Of a stretch of DNA of 56,854 nt, positions 41,716-50,089 are shown one piece after another (the first letter of the stretch is position 1; the number at the start of each line of letters is the position of its first letter). The notes under the pieces were generated by a model. The model did no database searches. It worked only from the letters and a program-made list of their open reading frames with translations, and was not told the DNA's origin. A program made the translations under genes and the position numbers. Location: contig JABMRT010000107.1 in NCBI GenBank assembly GCA_013202295.1, forward strand, positions 1 through 56,854. Reading direction: 5' to 3'. The DNA is from Candidatus Zhuqueibacterota bacterium. GTDB taxonomy: Bacteria > Zhuqueibacterota > QNDG01 > JABMRT01.

Positions 41716-44700
41716 TTATTTTAGCATGGTCATCTTTAAACGTTTCTGAAATACTTCACCATCATCTGCGTGCATGCGAATTAAAGCCAGATAAATGCCG
41801 GAGGCTGTAAGTTGACCGGCATTGTTGCAACCGTTCCATGTCAGCGATTGATATCCGGCAGACTGCGCGGAACGCCGAATGTTCCTGACTTCTTCGCCGT
41901 GTATATTATAGATGTGGATCTCAACATCAGCTGGTTTTGGCAACGCATACTCAAACCGTGTTTCGCCATTGAACGGATTGGGATAATTGGGAGATACCGA
42001 AAAGGATTCGGGCAAAGCGATGTCGGAATCCGCCGGCTTTTGCGGATTACCATCTCCTGACGGAGTATAAGATACAATTTCGGACCAGCCACTTTCCCAG
42101 ATGGAACTCCCCCACAACTTTCTGGCTTTGACGCGAAACCAGGTTGTATCCAGTTCAATCGCGCCCCAGCCGGTTGTGCAGGCAAAGCTGGTTTCCATGA
42201 TCCATCCACTCTGACAAAGAAAGCGATCCATCTGATCGCCATCCCCGATTTCATAGGCGTAACTGAAATGATCGGAATTCATGGCAATTTCAATATAGTA
42301 TTCCAATCCTGGTGGATCATCAGAATTCTTAACAATATCACATCCTCTGAGTTGAACAGGTTGTGGAGGTTCGGGCGTAGGCACCAGTCCGGTGTTGGAT
42401 ATCCATTCACTCGTCGTGGTATTTCCCGCACTGTCCACTGAGATGATTTTCCATTCTGTGCTTTGATTAGCAATGGTATCTAATATTGTATAAGTTGGTA
42501 ATTCGGATTGAACCGGAATCTGTGCGAGTTGCACTTCTCCGCCGTTATCCAGTTTTCGAATCACCCGATAAAAAGCCACATTCCCGATTGAAGGATCCCA
42601 CAGTTCCTGGCTGTCAGGTACGGGCTGCTCAACACCGGTTCCGGTCCATTGAAGGTCAAGCATGACCGTGTCTGAAACCGCATACCAGGCTTGAGCATTA
42701 TCGCTGGACAAATCCTGAACGGATCGTGGCGGTACCGGATCGAATATGGATTGTTTCATAGTATAAAATTCTGTGGACCATGCTGTTGATACCGGATGTC
42801 CCCAGGCATCCTCAGCCGTGACGCGGAAATAGACCTTTTCATTCTCCCGGTTGAGTAAAATGGGTACTTCTACTTTTTGACTACGGGTTCCCGAAGTCAC
42901 AGGAAAAAAACCGGTGGTTGTGGTCTGTTCGGGCGTTACAGGAAAATCATGGCTCACACTCGCCTGGATCAGGCATTGTACTGCGCCGCGTGTATCATCT
43001 GACAAGGCGATTCCTTGAATATCGCGCCATGTCCATGAAACACTGATCGAGTCAGAATTAAAGTATCGGAATGTGAACGGATCGATTTCAGGAATGAAAA
43101 CCGCACCCGTATCACTGGTCACGATTTTTGTATTGGCTGCAACGACTTGATCGAGGCTGTCAAGCCCAAAAATTGTGTAGGTATAGTTCTGCCCATGATT
43201 TAAGTGCGCCGCTGGATCCATCATGGAAAAGGTCGTATTGGGAAAAAGCCAGCAGATTGTATCCCGGCAAATCTGGAAGGTTTCAATCTTATATGTCTCG
43301 ACTATTGCTGGATTTGCCCAATCCACATAAATGTGACCATTGGGTTGGGGTAATACCACGAAGGGCTCATATTGGACAAGGCTCGAAACCGTATAGGGTC
43401 TTGACCACGGGCTTGGACCAAATCGGGAATCATTTGGAATTTCCTGAATTCTGAAAATATAATTATGCCCCACCAGCGCGTTTCTAAAACAATAGGATGT
43501 ATCATCATCCGCGACCGGATCAATTGTAATTAAACTGTCAAGGCTGTCCTGATAGACTGCCACAAGAGATTGAAATCCCGATTCAACCAGTGAAGGCAAT
43601 GCGCGCTCCCAGTGAATGCACAGCACATAATTATTGTCTTCCATTTGAGGAGGATCCTGTGAAACAACTTGCGACGGCCTGTTACAGATGGCCGATGCTG
43701 GAGATGAAAAAGTAGTCGCATCTCCGAATATATTTATTTTTCGAATTTGGTAATGATAGGATTTGTAAGCGGTCAACGGGGTCGTTGATTCTCCTGTAAG
43801 CTCATCAATACCATAATCATCGATCCACTCGATTTGCTGGATTTGGGATGAATCCACTCCAATAAGTGTGGAGTCCCGCCAGATCTCATAAAACGCAGCA
43901 TCCAATGAAGGTTTCTGCCATGAAAGATAGAGATGACCAAACCATGAATCCGGATCATTCTCAGCGGTCAATCCGGAAGGGGCCTTGGAACGTGTGCGAA
44001 TAATTGTGTTCTCATTCGACCAGACACTGGATCGTTCTGCATGATAGATAGCACGAACTTTGATCCGGACGACTTCAATGTCTGGCAACGCAACCAGCAG
44101 TGTGTCCTGTCCCTCGTTTGAACGTTCAATTTCATCATCATTGACAGCAATTATATAATGATCCACAGCCTCTTTGTCAAATCTTTGAATCTCGATGGGT
44201 ACATTCGAGGCTCTGGAGAAAGCGGTATCTTCACTGATGGGAATAAGATTGGGAGAATTCAATTCAAATGAGAGACGAGGCGCGTTAAGTACACGATCCG
44301 AGACTTCCCAGGTTGTTTGATTAAGATTCCGTACGTTCCCGATTTGATCATCTGAGGTGATCTTGTAGGCGATAACTGGATTGACGAACTGATCACCAGA
44401 CGGCGTATAAACTTCTTCATAAGAAATATCTGTAAAGGATTCAGGAAGGGGAATTTCTATAAAGGATTCATCCACATCTTCAACTTTTCTGAAGATGTGA
44501 TAGCGTTGCAATCCACTCACTGCATCCTCAGCAGCTTCCCATGTAAGCCTTGCCATCCAGGAGGTATATCCTCCAGGTAGATCGTTCTGCGGCGGATCGG
44601 TGATCCAGGTCTGAATCTGAAGATTTCTAATATCATCGGGCGGAAAACAATCCGGAATAACTTCAGCCGTATCGCGTCGTGTAGTTGTGCCATAATCGAA

Positions 44701-46137
44701 AGTCACTCGACGAAAATAAGTGTGGCCGTTGACAAAATTAGCATCCAGTTGAATTCCATCTGTGCCATATTGTGCAATACCTGTTTCATCTACCGTAAGC
44801 AAACCTGTAAATTGATAATCGAACACCCAGTAAGGCGGGAAGGGCCTTTCAACCCATCCACCATCAAAATAACGGCCATTTCCGCTGGGAGGATTGTCAA
44901 AGAATTCCAGATCATCACGAACTGCCTCAAAACGGATACGTTGCACCTGTTCGGGAATCTCAACTATGATCGTATCCAATGCACCACGGATAAAACCCTG
45001 CGGATTTTGGGTCTGTTGGAAAATATCTTCATCTCCGAGCGGATCTTCGGGGATATCCGGAATATCGGCCTGATCCCCAAAACGAATGGCATTGGAGCGA
45101 TCGCCCATTCCAATATTGCCCGCAACATCAATGCCTCGAACACGATAATAATAGGTGACGCCGGAGTCGACTTCTGTATCAATCCATGCGTATGACAGAA
45201 CATCTGGATCATCAACAAGCACTGAATCGTGAATCGCCTCAATATTCGTATCCATCGCACGATAGATACGGTATTTATCCACACCACTTACGGTATCTTC
45301 AACACTCACCCACGAAAGTTCAACACCCTGATCTGTCTCCAGAGCGAGTGGCTCTTGAATTGCGGGTGGCGGAAGACGATCCTGGCGCGAGAAGCGAAAT
45401 CGAGAGTACAAAGAGAGTGGTCCTTGCGGACGGTCATGTTTTGTCTTCACATAATAGCCATATGTGTGCCCATCCTCAAGACCCGCAAATGTGGTTCTCA
45501 TTGTATCATCGTATTGTACACCGAATTGCTCTTTGAGCGAAAGAATCAGATTTTCAGGATTATTTATATCATAGGCGTATGCATCTTGATAAATAATCGA
45601 ATTGCCCTCAGCGGGTATCCATTCAACCGAATTGGATGTACCTGAGGAAAACTCGGGTTCAGTCATAAGCCGGGGTACTGAAAATCCAGATTCTTGTATA
45701 TCAAGATAAAGTCGATGAACCCACCAAAATTTGGGATGATGAACTTGTACAAAAAATCGTGTATATGGGTAACCAATATGTTCCGGATAGGGTTGAACAA
45801 ACACACGCTTTTCAAGGATAGCAGTATCTCCCGCAGCGACATAAACCGTATCATCCTTCCATCCTGAAATATAAGGCGGCTCCGGTTTATAAATTGATTT
45901 TATCGGAATCTCAAGGGTATAGCTTTCATGGTTGTGCATTTCGAACGTATAATCAATTGCGATCATTTCATTAGAATTCAACTGCAATGTAGACTCAGAG
46001 GGAATAACCACCCCATTATCTACACGTTTGGCTTTGATGATCACTGGGACACCCGTCGCCGAAAAAGCAGGGATAATAACGGTCAAACATGTAAAAGCAA
46101 TGATAATGAAAGGGATTATGCTACGCACAACGCGCAT
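41716..46137 (-). CDS. Giant secreted multi-FN3 protein with T9SS-type C-terminal sorting domain
   Basis: This 1473-residue protein has a signal peptide (IIPFIIIAFTCLTVIIPAFSA) and a series of FN3-like domains; repeated signs are WxxxxDxxSGVxxYxIYR and TYYYRVRGIDVAGN (for example near residues 280-350, 540-610 and 1250-1330). The last 85 residues are a classic sorting domain: SVSPNYPNPFNGETRFEYALP, VEIHIYNIHGEEV, YQSLTWNGCNNAGQLTASGIYL and KRLKMTMLK at the end. In T9SS bacteria this domain takes proteins across the outer membrane and onto the cell surface. It is the first gene of the nine-gene cluster, with GGAG 6 bp from the ATG. The number of FN3 units was not computed. Confidence 0.9.
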   Translation of the reverse strand: MRVVRSIIPFIIIAFTCLTVIIPAFSATGVPVIIKAKRVDNGVVIPSESTLQLNSNEMIAIDYTFEMHNHESYTLEIPIKSIYKPEPPYISGWKDDTVYVAAGDTAILEKRVFVQPYPEHIGYPYTRFFVQVHHPKFWWVHRLYLDIQESGFSVPRLMTEPEFSSGTSNSVEWIPAEGNSIIYQDAYAYDINNPENLILSLKEQFGVQYDDTMRTTFAGLEDGHTYGYYVKTKHDRPQGPLSLYSRFRFSRQDRLPPPAIQEPLALETDQGVELSWVSVEDTVSGVDKYRIYRAMDTNIEAIHDSVLVDDPDVLSYAWIDTEVDSGVTYYYRVRGIDVAGNIGMGDRSNAIRFGDQADIPDIPEDPLGDEDIFQQTQNPQGFIRGALDTIIVEIPEQVQRIRFEAVRDDLEFFDNPPSGNGRYFDGGWVERPFPPYWVFDYQFTGLLTVDETGIAQYGTDGIQLDANFVNGHTYFRRVTFDYGTTTRRDTAEVIPDCFPPDDIRNLQIQTWITDPPQNDLPGGYTSWMARLTWEAAEDAVSGLQRYHIFRKVEDVDESFIEIPLPESFTDISYEEVYTPSGDQFVNPVIAYKITSDDQIGNVRNLNQTTWEVSDRVLNAPRLSFELNSPNLIPISEDTAFSRASNVPIEIQRFDKEAVDHYIIAVNDDEIERSNEGQDTLLVALPDIEVVRIKVRAIYHAERSSVWSNENTIIRTRSKAPSGLTAENDPDSWFGHLYLSWQKPSLDAAFYEIWRDSTLIGVDSSQIQQIEWIDDYGIDELTGESTTPLTAYKSYHYQIRKINIFGDATTFSSPASAICNRPSQVVSQDPPQMEDNNYVLCIHWERALPSLVESGFQSLVAVYQDSLDSLITIDPVADDDTSYCFRNALVGHNYIFRIQEIPNDSRFGPSPWSRPYTVSSLVQYEPFVVLPQPNGHIYVDWANPAIVETYKIETFQICRDTICWLFPNTTFSMMDPAAHLNHGQNYTYTIFGLDSLDQVVAANTKIVTSDTGAVFIPEIDPFTFRYFNSDSISVSWTWRDIQGIALSDDTRGAVQCLIQASVSHDFPVTPEQTTTTGFFPVTSGTRSQKVEVPILLNRENEKVYFRVTAEDAWGHPVSTAWSTEFYTMKQSIFDPVPPRSVQDLSSDNAQAWYAVSDTVMLDLQWTGTGVEQPVPDSQELWDPSIGNVAFYRVIRKLDNGGEVQLAQIPVQSELPTYTILDTIANQSTEWKIISVDSAGNTTTSEWISNTGLVPTPEPPQPVQLRGCDIVKNSDDPPGLEYYIEIAMNSDHFSYAYEIGDGDQMDRFLCQSGWIMETSFACTTGWGAIELDTTWFRVKARKLWGSSIWESGWSEIVSYTPSGDGNPQKPADSDIALPESFSVSPNYPNPFNGETRFEYALPKPADVEIHIYNIHGEEVRNIRRSAQSAGYQSLTWNGCNNAGQLTASGIYLALIRMHADDGEVFQKRLKMTMLK

Positions 46138-46444
46138 GAAACACTCCGAGATCTTAGCTATAATGGTTTACTAATAACTTATAAAACCAGCCCTTCAAAG
46201 TCAAGCAAAAATAGACTTAAGTGATAATTTAGTAGTCAATTAGCAATTACCCTGCCAGTGGCAACAATTATTCAGGTTGAGTATAAACTTACCCGTAGAA
46301 TATGAAACGAATTGGATGAAAATTAGCCTTCTGGCCAAAAACTGAACGAAGCTAGAAAAAGCGATAGTTGACTTATACAATCGAAATCAATACATTTGAA
46401 TTAAATTCTATCTGTATAGAATTAAAACGAAAGTAATCTGAAAT
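46138..46444. other. Divergent intergenic region (307 bp)
   Basis: This AT-rich region holds the promoters of the leftward envelope cluster and of the rightward acyltransferase gene. No gene or clear promoter box was seen. The one striking structure is the 8-bp palindrome at 46404-46423. Confidence 0.6.
46404..46423. repeat. Perfect palindrome upstream of the acyltransferase gene
   Basis: AATTCTAT (46404-46411), CTGT, ATAGAATT (46416-46423). It ends 21 bp before the TTG start at 46445 and could be an operator or part of a promoter. A related imperfect repeat with TATAGAATT lies upstream of the copper efflux genes (53177-53218). Confidence 0.5.
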
Positions 46445-47101
46445 TTGAAAAACTGGCTCTACAAAAGACTTTATTCCCTTTTGGCCTGGGTGTTTATACA
46501 CGGAATAAGTTCCTCGCTTCGCATCCATGTGATTGGCGGTAAGGAAGTAGATGAACTCTTCAAGAAAGGTGAACGTTTAATTTTTTCTTTTTGGCATGGC
46601 AGACATTTTCTGGTGATCAATTTCCTACGCAGAATGAATGCCAATGTGATTGTCTCGCCCAGCCGGGACGGAATGCTCATTGCGGATGTGCTTAAGAAAT
46701 CCGGGTTTGGTATTGTGGCGGGCTCCAGCGACAAATCACCGGCCCGTGCACTAATCAAGGCGGTTCGTCGTGTTCAAGAGGGATCCAATCTGCTCGTCAC
46801 ACCGGATGGCCCCAAAGGCCCGATCTATCAGGTGAAACCCGGAGCTGTATTCGTGGCAAAAAAATCCGGAGCATGGGTTATACCCATGTCTATTTCGGCT
46901 AAACCCGCCCTGACCATGCGATCGTGGGATAAATACCAAATTCCACTTCCGTTTGCCAAGACGCTTGTGATTTATGGAAAGCCCTATCAATTGGATGAGG
47001 ACACCAGTCAAGCCACAATAGATAAAGAATGTGAACGGCTTGGCATTATTCTAATAGATTTAACAAGGCAAGCGGATGAACGCATTGGCCTTCTCAAATA
47101 A
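46445..47101 (+). CDS. DUF374 lysophospholipid acyltransferase-like protein
   Basis: This 218-residue protein matches the DUF374 branch of the PlsC/LpxL-type acyltransferases: FSFWHGRHFLVINFL near residue 48 (the H-containing site), VIVSPSRDGMLIADVLKKSGFGIVAGSS, and VTPDGPKGPIYQVKPGAVFVAKKSG. It may add acyl chains to lipid A or a related lipid. It starts at TTG (46445); the next Met is at residue 63, too late, and gaaag upstream is a weak ribosome site. It begins a plus-strand unit with the two-component pair 146 bp downstream, but shared expression is not shown. Confidence 0.9.
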   Translation: MKNWLYKRLYSLLAWVFIHGISSSLRIHVIGGKEVDELFKKGERLIFSFWHGRHFLVINFLRRMNANVIVSPSRDGMLIADVLKKSGFGIVAGSSDKSPARALIKAVRRVQEGSNLLVTPDGPKGPIYQVKPGAVFVAKKSGAWVIPMSISAKPALTMRSWDKYQIPLPFAKTLVIYGKPYQLDEDTSQATIDKECERLGIILIDLTRQADERIGLLK

Positions 47102-47247
47102 ATTTACAGTTCCTGGTTTATAATTCTCATGTAAAACAAGATAACGCACTACAATCGAATAGGAACCATATCAAGGTATTAATGGAATTTAAGTCAAAAA
47201 GAAACAATATTTGACGTGATACCAAAGCAGCACAAGGGAACGTAAAA

Positions 47248-48357
47248 GTGAAGACAAAACGCCTTACATATCAATTTTCAATGGCTCTCATACTGATTCT
47301 TATAATCGCAATATCCATCGGTCATTATCTAATTCCAACCACTCATCATCACTTGCATGAAATATTCAGACGTCTCTATTTTTTCCCGATCCTGCTAGCC
47401 GCGCTTCAGTATGGCTTCCGTAGCGGATTTCTAATCGCATTCATCATAAGTCTGATTTATCTGCCGCATGTGGTTTTTCAATGGAGCGGATCGTTTTTAT
47501 CCAACCTCGTTCGCTTTAATGAGATCTTGTTATATCTGCTGATTGGAGGATTATCAGGGCTTCTTTCGGACCGAACCCGCAAGGAACGCGACCGCTACAG
47601 GGATGTTGCTGAAGAGCTCGATCAAGCATATCAGAAGCTAAAACAGCAGTCGGATCAGATGGCGGAATTGGAGCATCAGTTGCGCGGTGCAGACCGAATG
47701 GCCGTGCTCGGAGAGTTAACCGCATCGCTCGCGCATGAAGTGCGCAATCCGCTGGGATCGATTAAAGGCGCAGCGGATATTCTGAAAAAACGCTGCAAGT
47801 CGGACAAAACCTGCCTGGAATTCCCTCAAATTCTTGCAGATGAAGTGGACCGGCTGAACCAGGTCGTGGACAATTATTTGACGATAGCTCGTCACCCAGC
47901 TGCTTCCGGAGAAACAACGAATGTCATTGCCGCGTTGGAATCCATCTTTCAGCTTGTCGGCCCACAAATCAGAAAACAGAATATTCAGATCCAGACCGAC
48001 TGGCCTGATTCGCCTGTTTCAATCCCGATGTCTGAGGTTGAAGCACGACAGGTGTTCCTGAACTTGGCACTCAATGCGCTGGCCGCCTTAACACCAGGCG
48101 GTATGATCCACATCCAAATTCTTAAATCGGATCAGACTGTAATAATTCATTTTTCGAACAACGGTCCAGGCATTCCTGAGAACCAGTTAGAGACCATCTT
48201 CACTCCTTTTTATACAACAAAAAAGGAGGGAACCGGCCTTGGCTTGGCTATTGTGAAACGTTTAGTTGAATCCAGAACAGGAACAATCGAAGTGGAGAGC
48301 CAGATGGATAAAGGTATCACCTTCACCCTGACATTTTATCCGAAAAAAATCACATGA
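47248..48357 (+). CDS. Membrane sensor histidine kinase
   Basis: This 369-residue kinase has an N-terminal membrane domain of about 100 residues (some four helices: 9-30, 43-55, 60-78, 92-106), a coiled coil (115-150), a HisKA domain with H163 in SLAHEVRNPLGSIKGA, and an ATPase domain (NALAALTPGG, NNGPGIPENQLETIFTPFYTTKKEGTGLGLAIVKRL). There is no periplasmic sensor loop of size, so it may sense membrane state or an internal signal. The GTG start at 47248 follows AAGGGA. Its stop overlaps the ATG of the partner regulator (ATGA). Confidence 0.95.
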   Translation: MKTKRLTYQFSMALILILIIAISIGHYLIPTTHHHLHEIFRRLYFFPILLAALQYGFRSGFLIAFIISLIYLPHVVFQWSGSFLSNLVRFNEILLYLLIGGLSGLLSDRTRKERDRYRDVAEELDQAYQKLKQQSDQMAELEHQLRGADRMAVLGELTASLAHEVRNPLGSIKGAADILKKRCKSDKTCLEFPQILADEVDRLNQVVDNYLTIARHPAASGETTNVIAALESIFQLVGPQIRKQNIQIQTDWPDSPVSIPMSEVEARQVFLNLALNALAALTPGGMIHIQILKSDQTVIIHFSNNGPGIPENQLETIFTPFYTTKKEGTGLGLAIVKRLVESRTGTIEVESQMDKGITFTLTFYPKKIT

Positions 48358-49691
48358 AATCAAAACAGCGGATTCTTTTGATCGACGACGACGCAAGCCT
48401 GAATCGGGTGCTGGAGCATCAACTTGAAGATGTGGGCTTTTCTGTTGAAACAAAGAAGGATGGGGAATCGGGCCTGAAGACTTTCAAATCCGGACGATTT
48501 GAGGTTGTCATATCGGATATTGCCATGCCTGGCATAAACGGGCTGGAAGTGCTCAAAAGAATCCGAACGCTGGATTCAGATGTCATCTTCATCCTCATCA
48601 CCGCCTTTGGTACGGTGGAAGATGCCATTGAAGCCTGCCATAGTGGTGCCGATGATTTTCTGACCAAACCTTTCGGGATTGAACAGCTTCGATTTGTGAT
48701 TGAAAAGGCGTTGCGTCTTCGAAATCTAGAAAGAGAAAATATCGCGCTTCGCACACAAGTTCAATCAGAAACAGGACTTGAAAATCTGATTGGCAAAAGT
48801 ACTGTGATGCAGAAGCTTTTCCAACAAATCATAAAAGTAGCTCCCTCAGATATAACTGTACTAATTTTTGGGGAAAGTGGAACTGGCAAAGAGCTCACAG
48901 CCCGCGCTCTGCATACACTTAGCTCGCGAACTACTGGTCCTTTTATACCTCTAGATTGTGCGGCCATCCCGGACAACCTGATGGAAAGCGAACTGTTCGG
49001 ACATGTGAAAGGTGCATTTACAGGAGCGAATTCAGATCGAAAGGGGAAGTTCGAACAGGCAGATGGCGGCACACTCTTTTTAGATGAAATTGGCGAACTC
49101 AAACCTAACCTTCAGGCCAAACTCCTTCGTGTACTGCAGGAACATCAGATTGAACCGGTTGGCTCAAACCATATTGTGGATGTGGACGTTCGTATTCTCG
49201 CTGCCACCAACTGCGATCTTTCTCAGGCAGTGACAGATGGTTCGTTCAGACAGGATTTATTTTACCGACTTGCTGTGATGGAGCTCAACCTGCCCCCCCT
49301 TCGTGAACGCTTGGATGATGTTCCGGAACTTACAAGTTTTTTCATCCAAAAACACACATCTGATCAAAATTGGAACATAGAACCGGAATTTATCCGCGAA
49401 CTCTCAAAACGAGCATGGCCTGGAAACATTCGGGAATTGGAGAATGTGATTCAAAGGGCACTGGTTTTAGCGGAAAAAGGACATTTGACAATTCGTGACT
49501 TACAGCAAGAGAGTCGATTACCGACCCACCATACCCACCATGATATGACCTTGGAAGCTGTAGAAAAGCGATTGATCATAGAAACACTCAATTTGGAAAA
49601 TGGCAACCAAACCCACACAGCCGATCGTCTTGGTATCCCAAGACATGTCTTGATTTATCGGATGAAAAAATGGGGGATAAAAGTTCAATAA
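48354..49691 (+). CDS. NtrC-family sigma-54-dependent response regulator
   Basis: This 445-residue regulator has a receiver domain with D11-D13 pocket, phosphoacceptor D55 (SDIAMPG) and K105 (TKPF), an AAA+ domain with Walker A GESGTGKELTARALH, the sigma-54 contact loop GAFTGA, and DEIGEL, and a C-terminal Fis-type helix-turn-helix (ADRLGIPRHVLIYRMKKWG). It activates sigma-54 promoters when phosphorylated by the kinase with whose gene it overlaps. Its targets are unknown: I found no clear -24/-12 sigma-54 site in nearby gaps. Confidence 0.97.
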   Translation: MKSKQRILLIDDDASLNRVLEHQLEDVGFSVETKKDGESGLKTFKSGRFEVVISDIAMPGINGLEVLKRIRTLDSDVIFILITAFGTVEDAIEACHSGADDFLTKPFGIEQLRFVIEKALRLRNLERENIALRTQVQSETGLENLIGKSTVMQKLFQQIIKVAPSDITVLIFGESGTGKELTARALHTLSSRTTGPFIPLDCAAIPDNLMESELFGHVKGAFTGANSDRKGKFEQADGGTLFLDEIGELKPNLQAKLLRVLQEHQIEPVGSNHIVDVDVRILAATNCDLSQAVTDGSFRQDLFYRLAVMELNLPPLRERLDDVPELTSFFIQKHTSDQNWNIEPEFIRELSKRAWPGNIRELENVIQRALVLAEKGHLTIRDLQQESRLPTHHTHHDMTLEAVEKRLIIETLNLENGNQTHTADRLGIPRHVLIYRMKKWGIKVQ

Positions 49692-50038
49692 CGAGAACCA
49701 CTCTTATCAACAACTTATATCGAAAGTCATGGTTTCCGGTTCTGCTTCAATTAATGACACTTATCATCTTCATCTTACTTATTTGTGGTAGGCTTTTAGC
49801 CAATACGAATAACATGGCATTTGCTAAAGTTCTTCGTAATACCAACCTGGCTAACTTGATTGTCTGGTCTTACTGGTGGCCCATTATAATTATTATATCG
49901 ATTTTTTGGGGACGTCTCTGGTGTACAGTCTGTCCCATTGAACTCATCACCACACTTTCTGCTCGAATTGGCATGATAAGAATTGAAGAATTGTACCGAA
50001 AAAATAAATTTAAGATACGAGTCCAGTTTTCAATTTAA
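49670..50038 (+). pseudogene. Truncated 4Fe-4S polyferredoxin-type membrane protein
   Basis: This 122-residue reading frame has two membrane helices (about 23-42 and 61-80) and then GRLWCTVCPIELIT, the motif that in NapH/NosR/CcoG-type Fe-S membrane proteins starts a longer protein with more helices and ferredoxin-type clusters. Here it ends soon after, and only 51 bp remain before the convergent copper ATPase gene, so the rest is absent rather than frameshifted. Its ATG lies inside the last 22 bp of the regulator gene. It may be a remnant or, less likely, a working short protein. Confidence 0.6.
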
Positions 50039-50089
50039 ATCATCAGTAAAGACTGATCTCATTAATCCATTATCTAAATCATATAAATG

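Noticed and set aside
43128-45645. Plus-strand open frames opposite the giant FN3 protein
   Set aside because: The minus-strand frame is continuous for 1473 codons with signal peptide and sorting domain; the others have no domain signs.
46138-47247. Sigma-54 promoter for the genes near the NtrC regulator
   Set aside because: No TGGC-N8-TTGC-type site was found in the gaps I read by eye.
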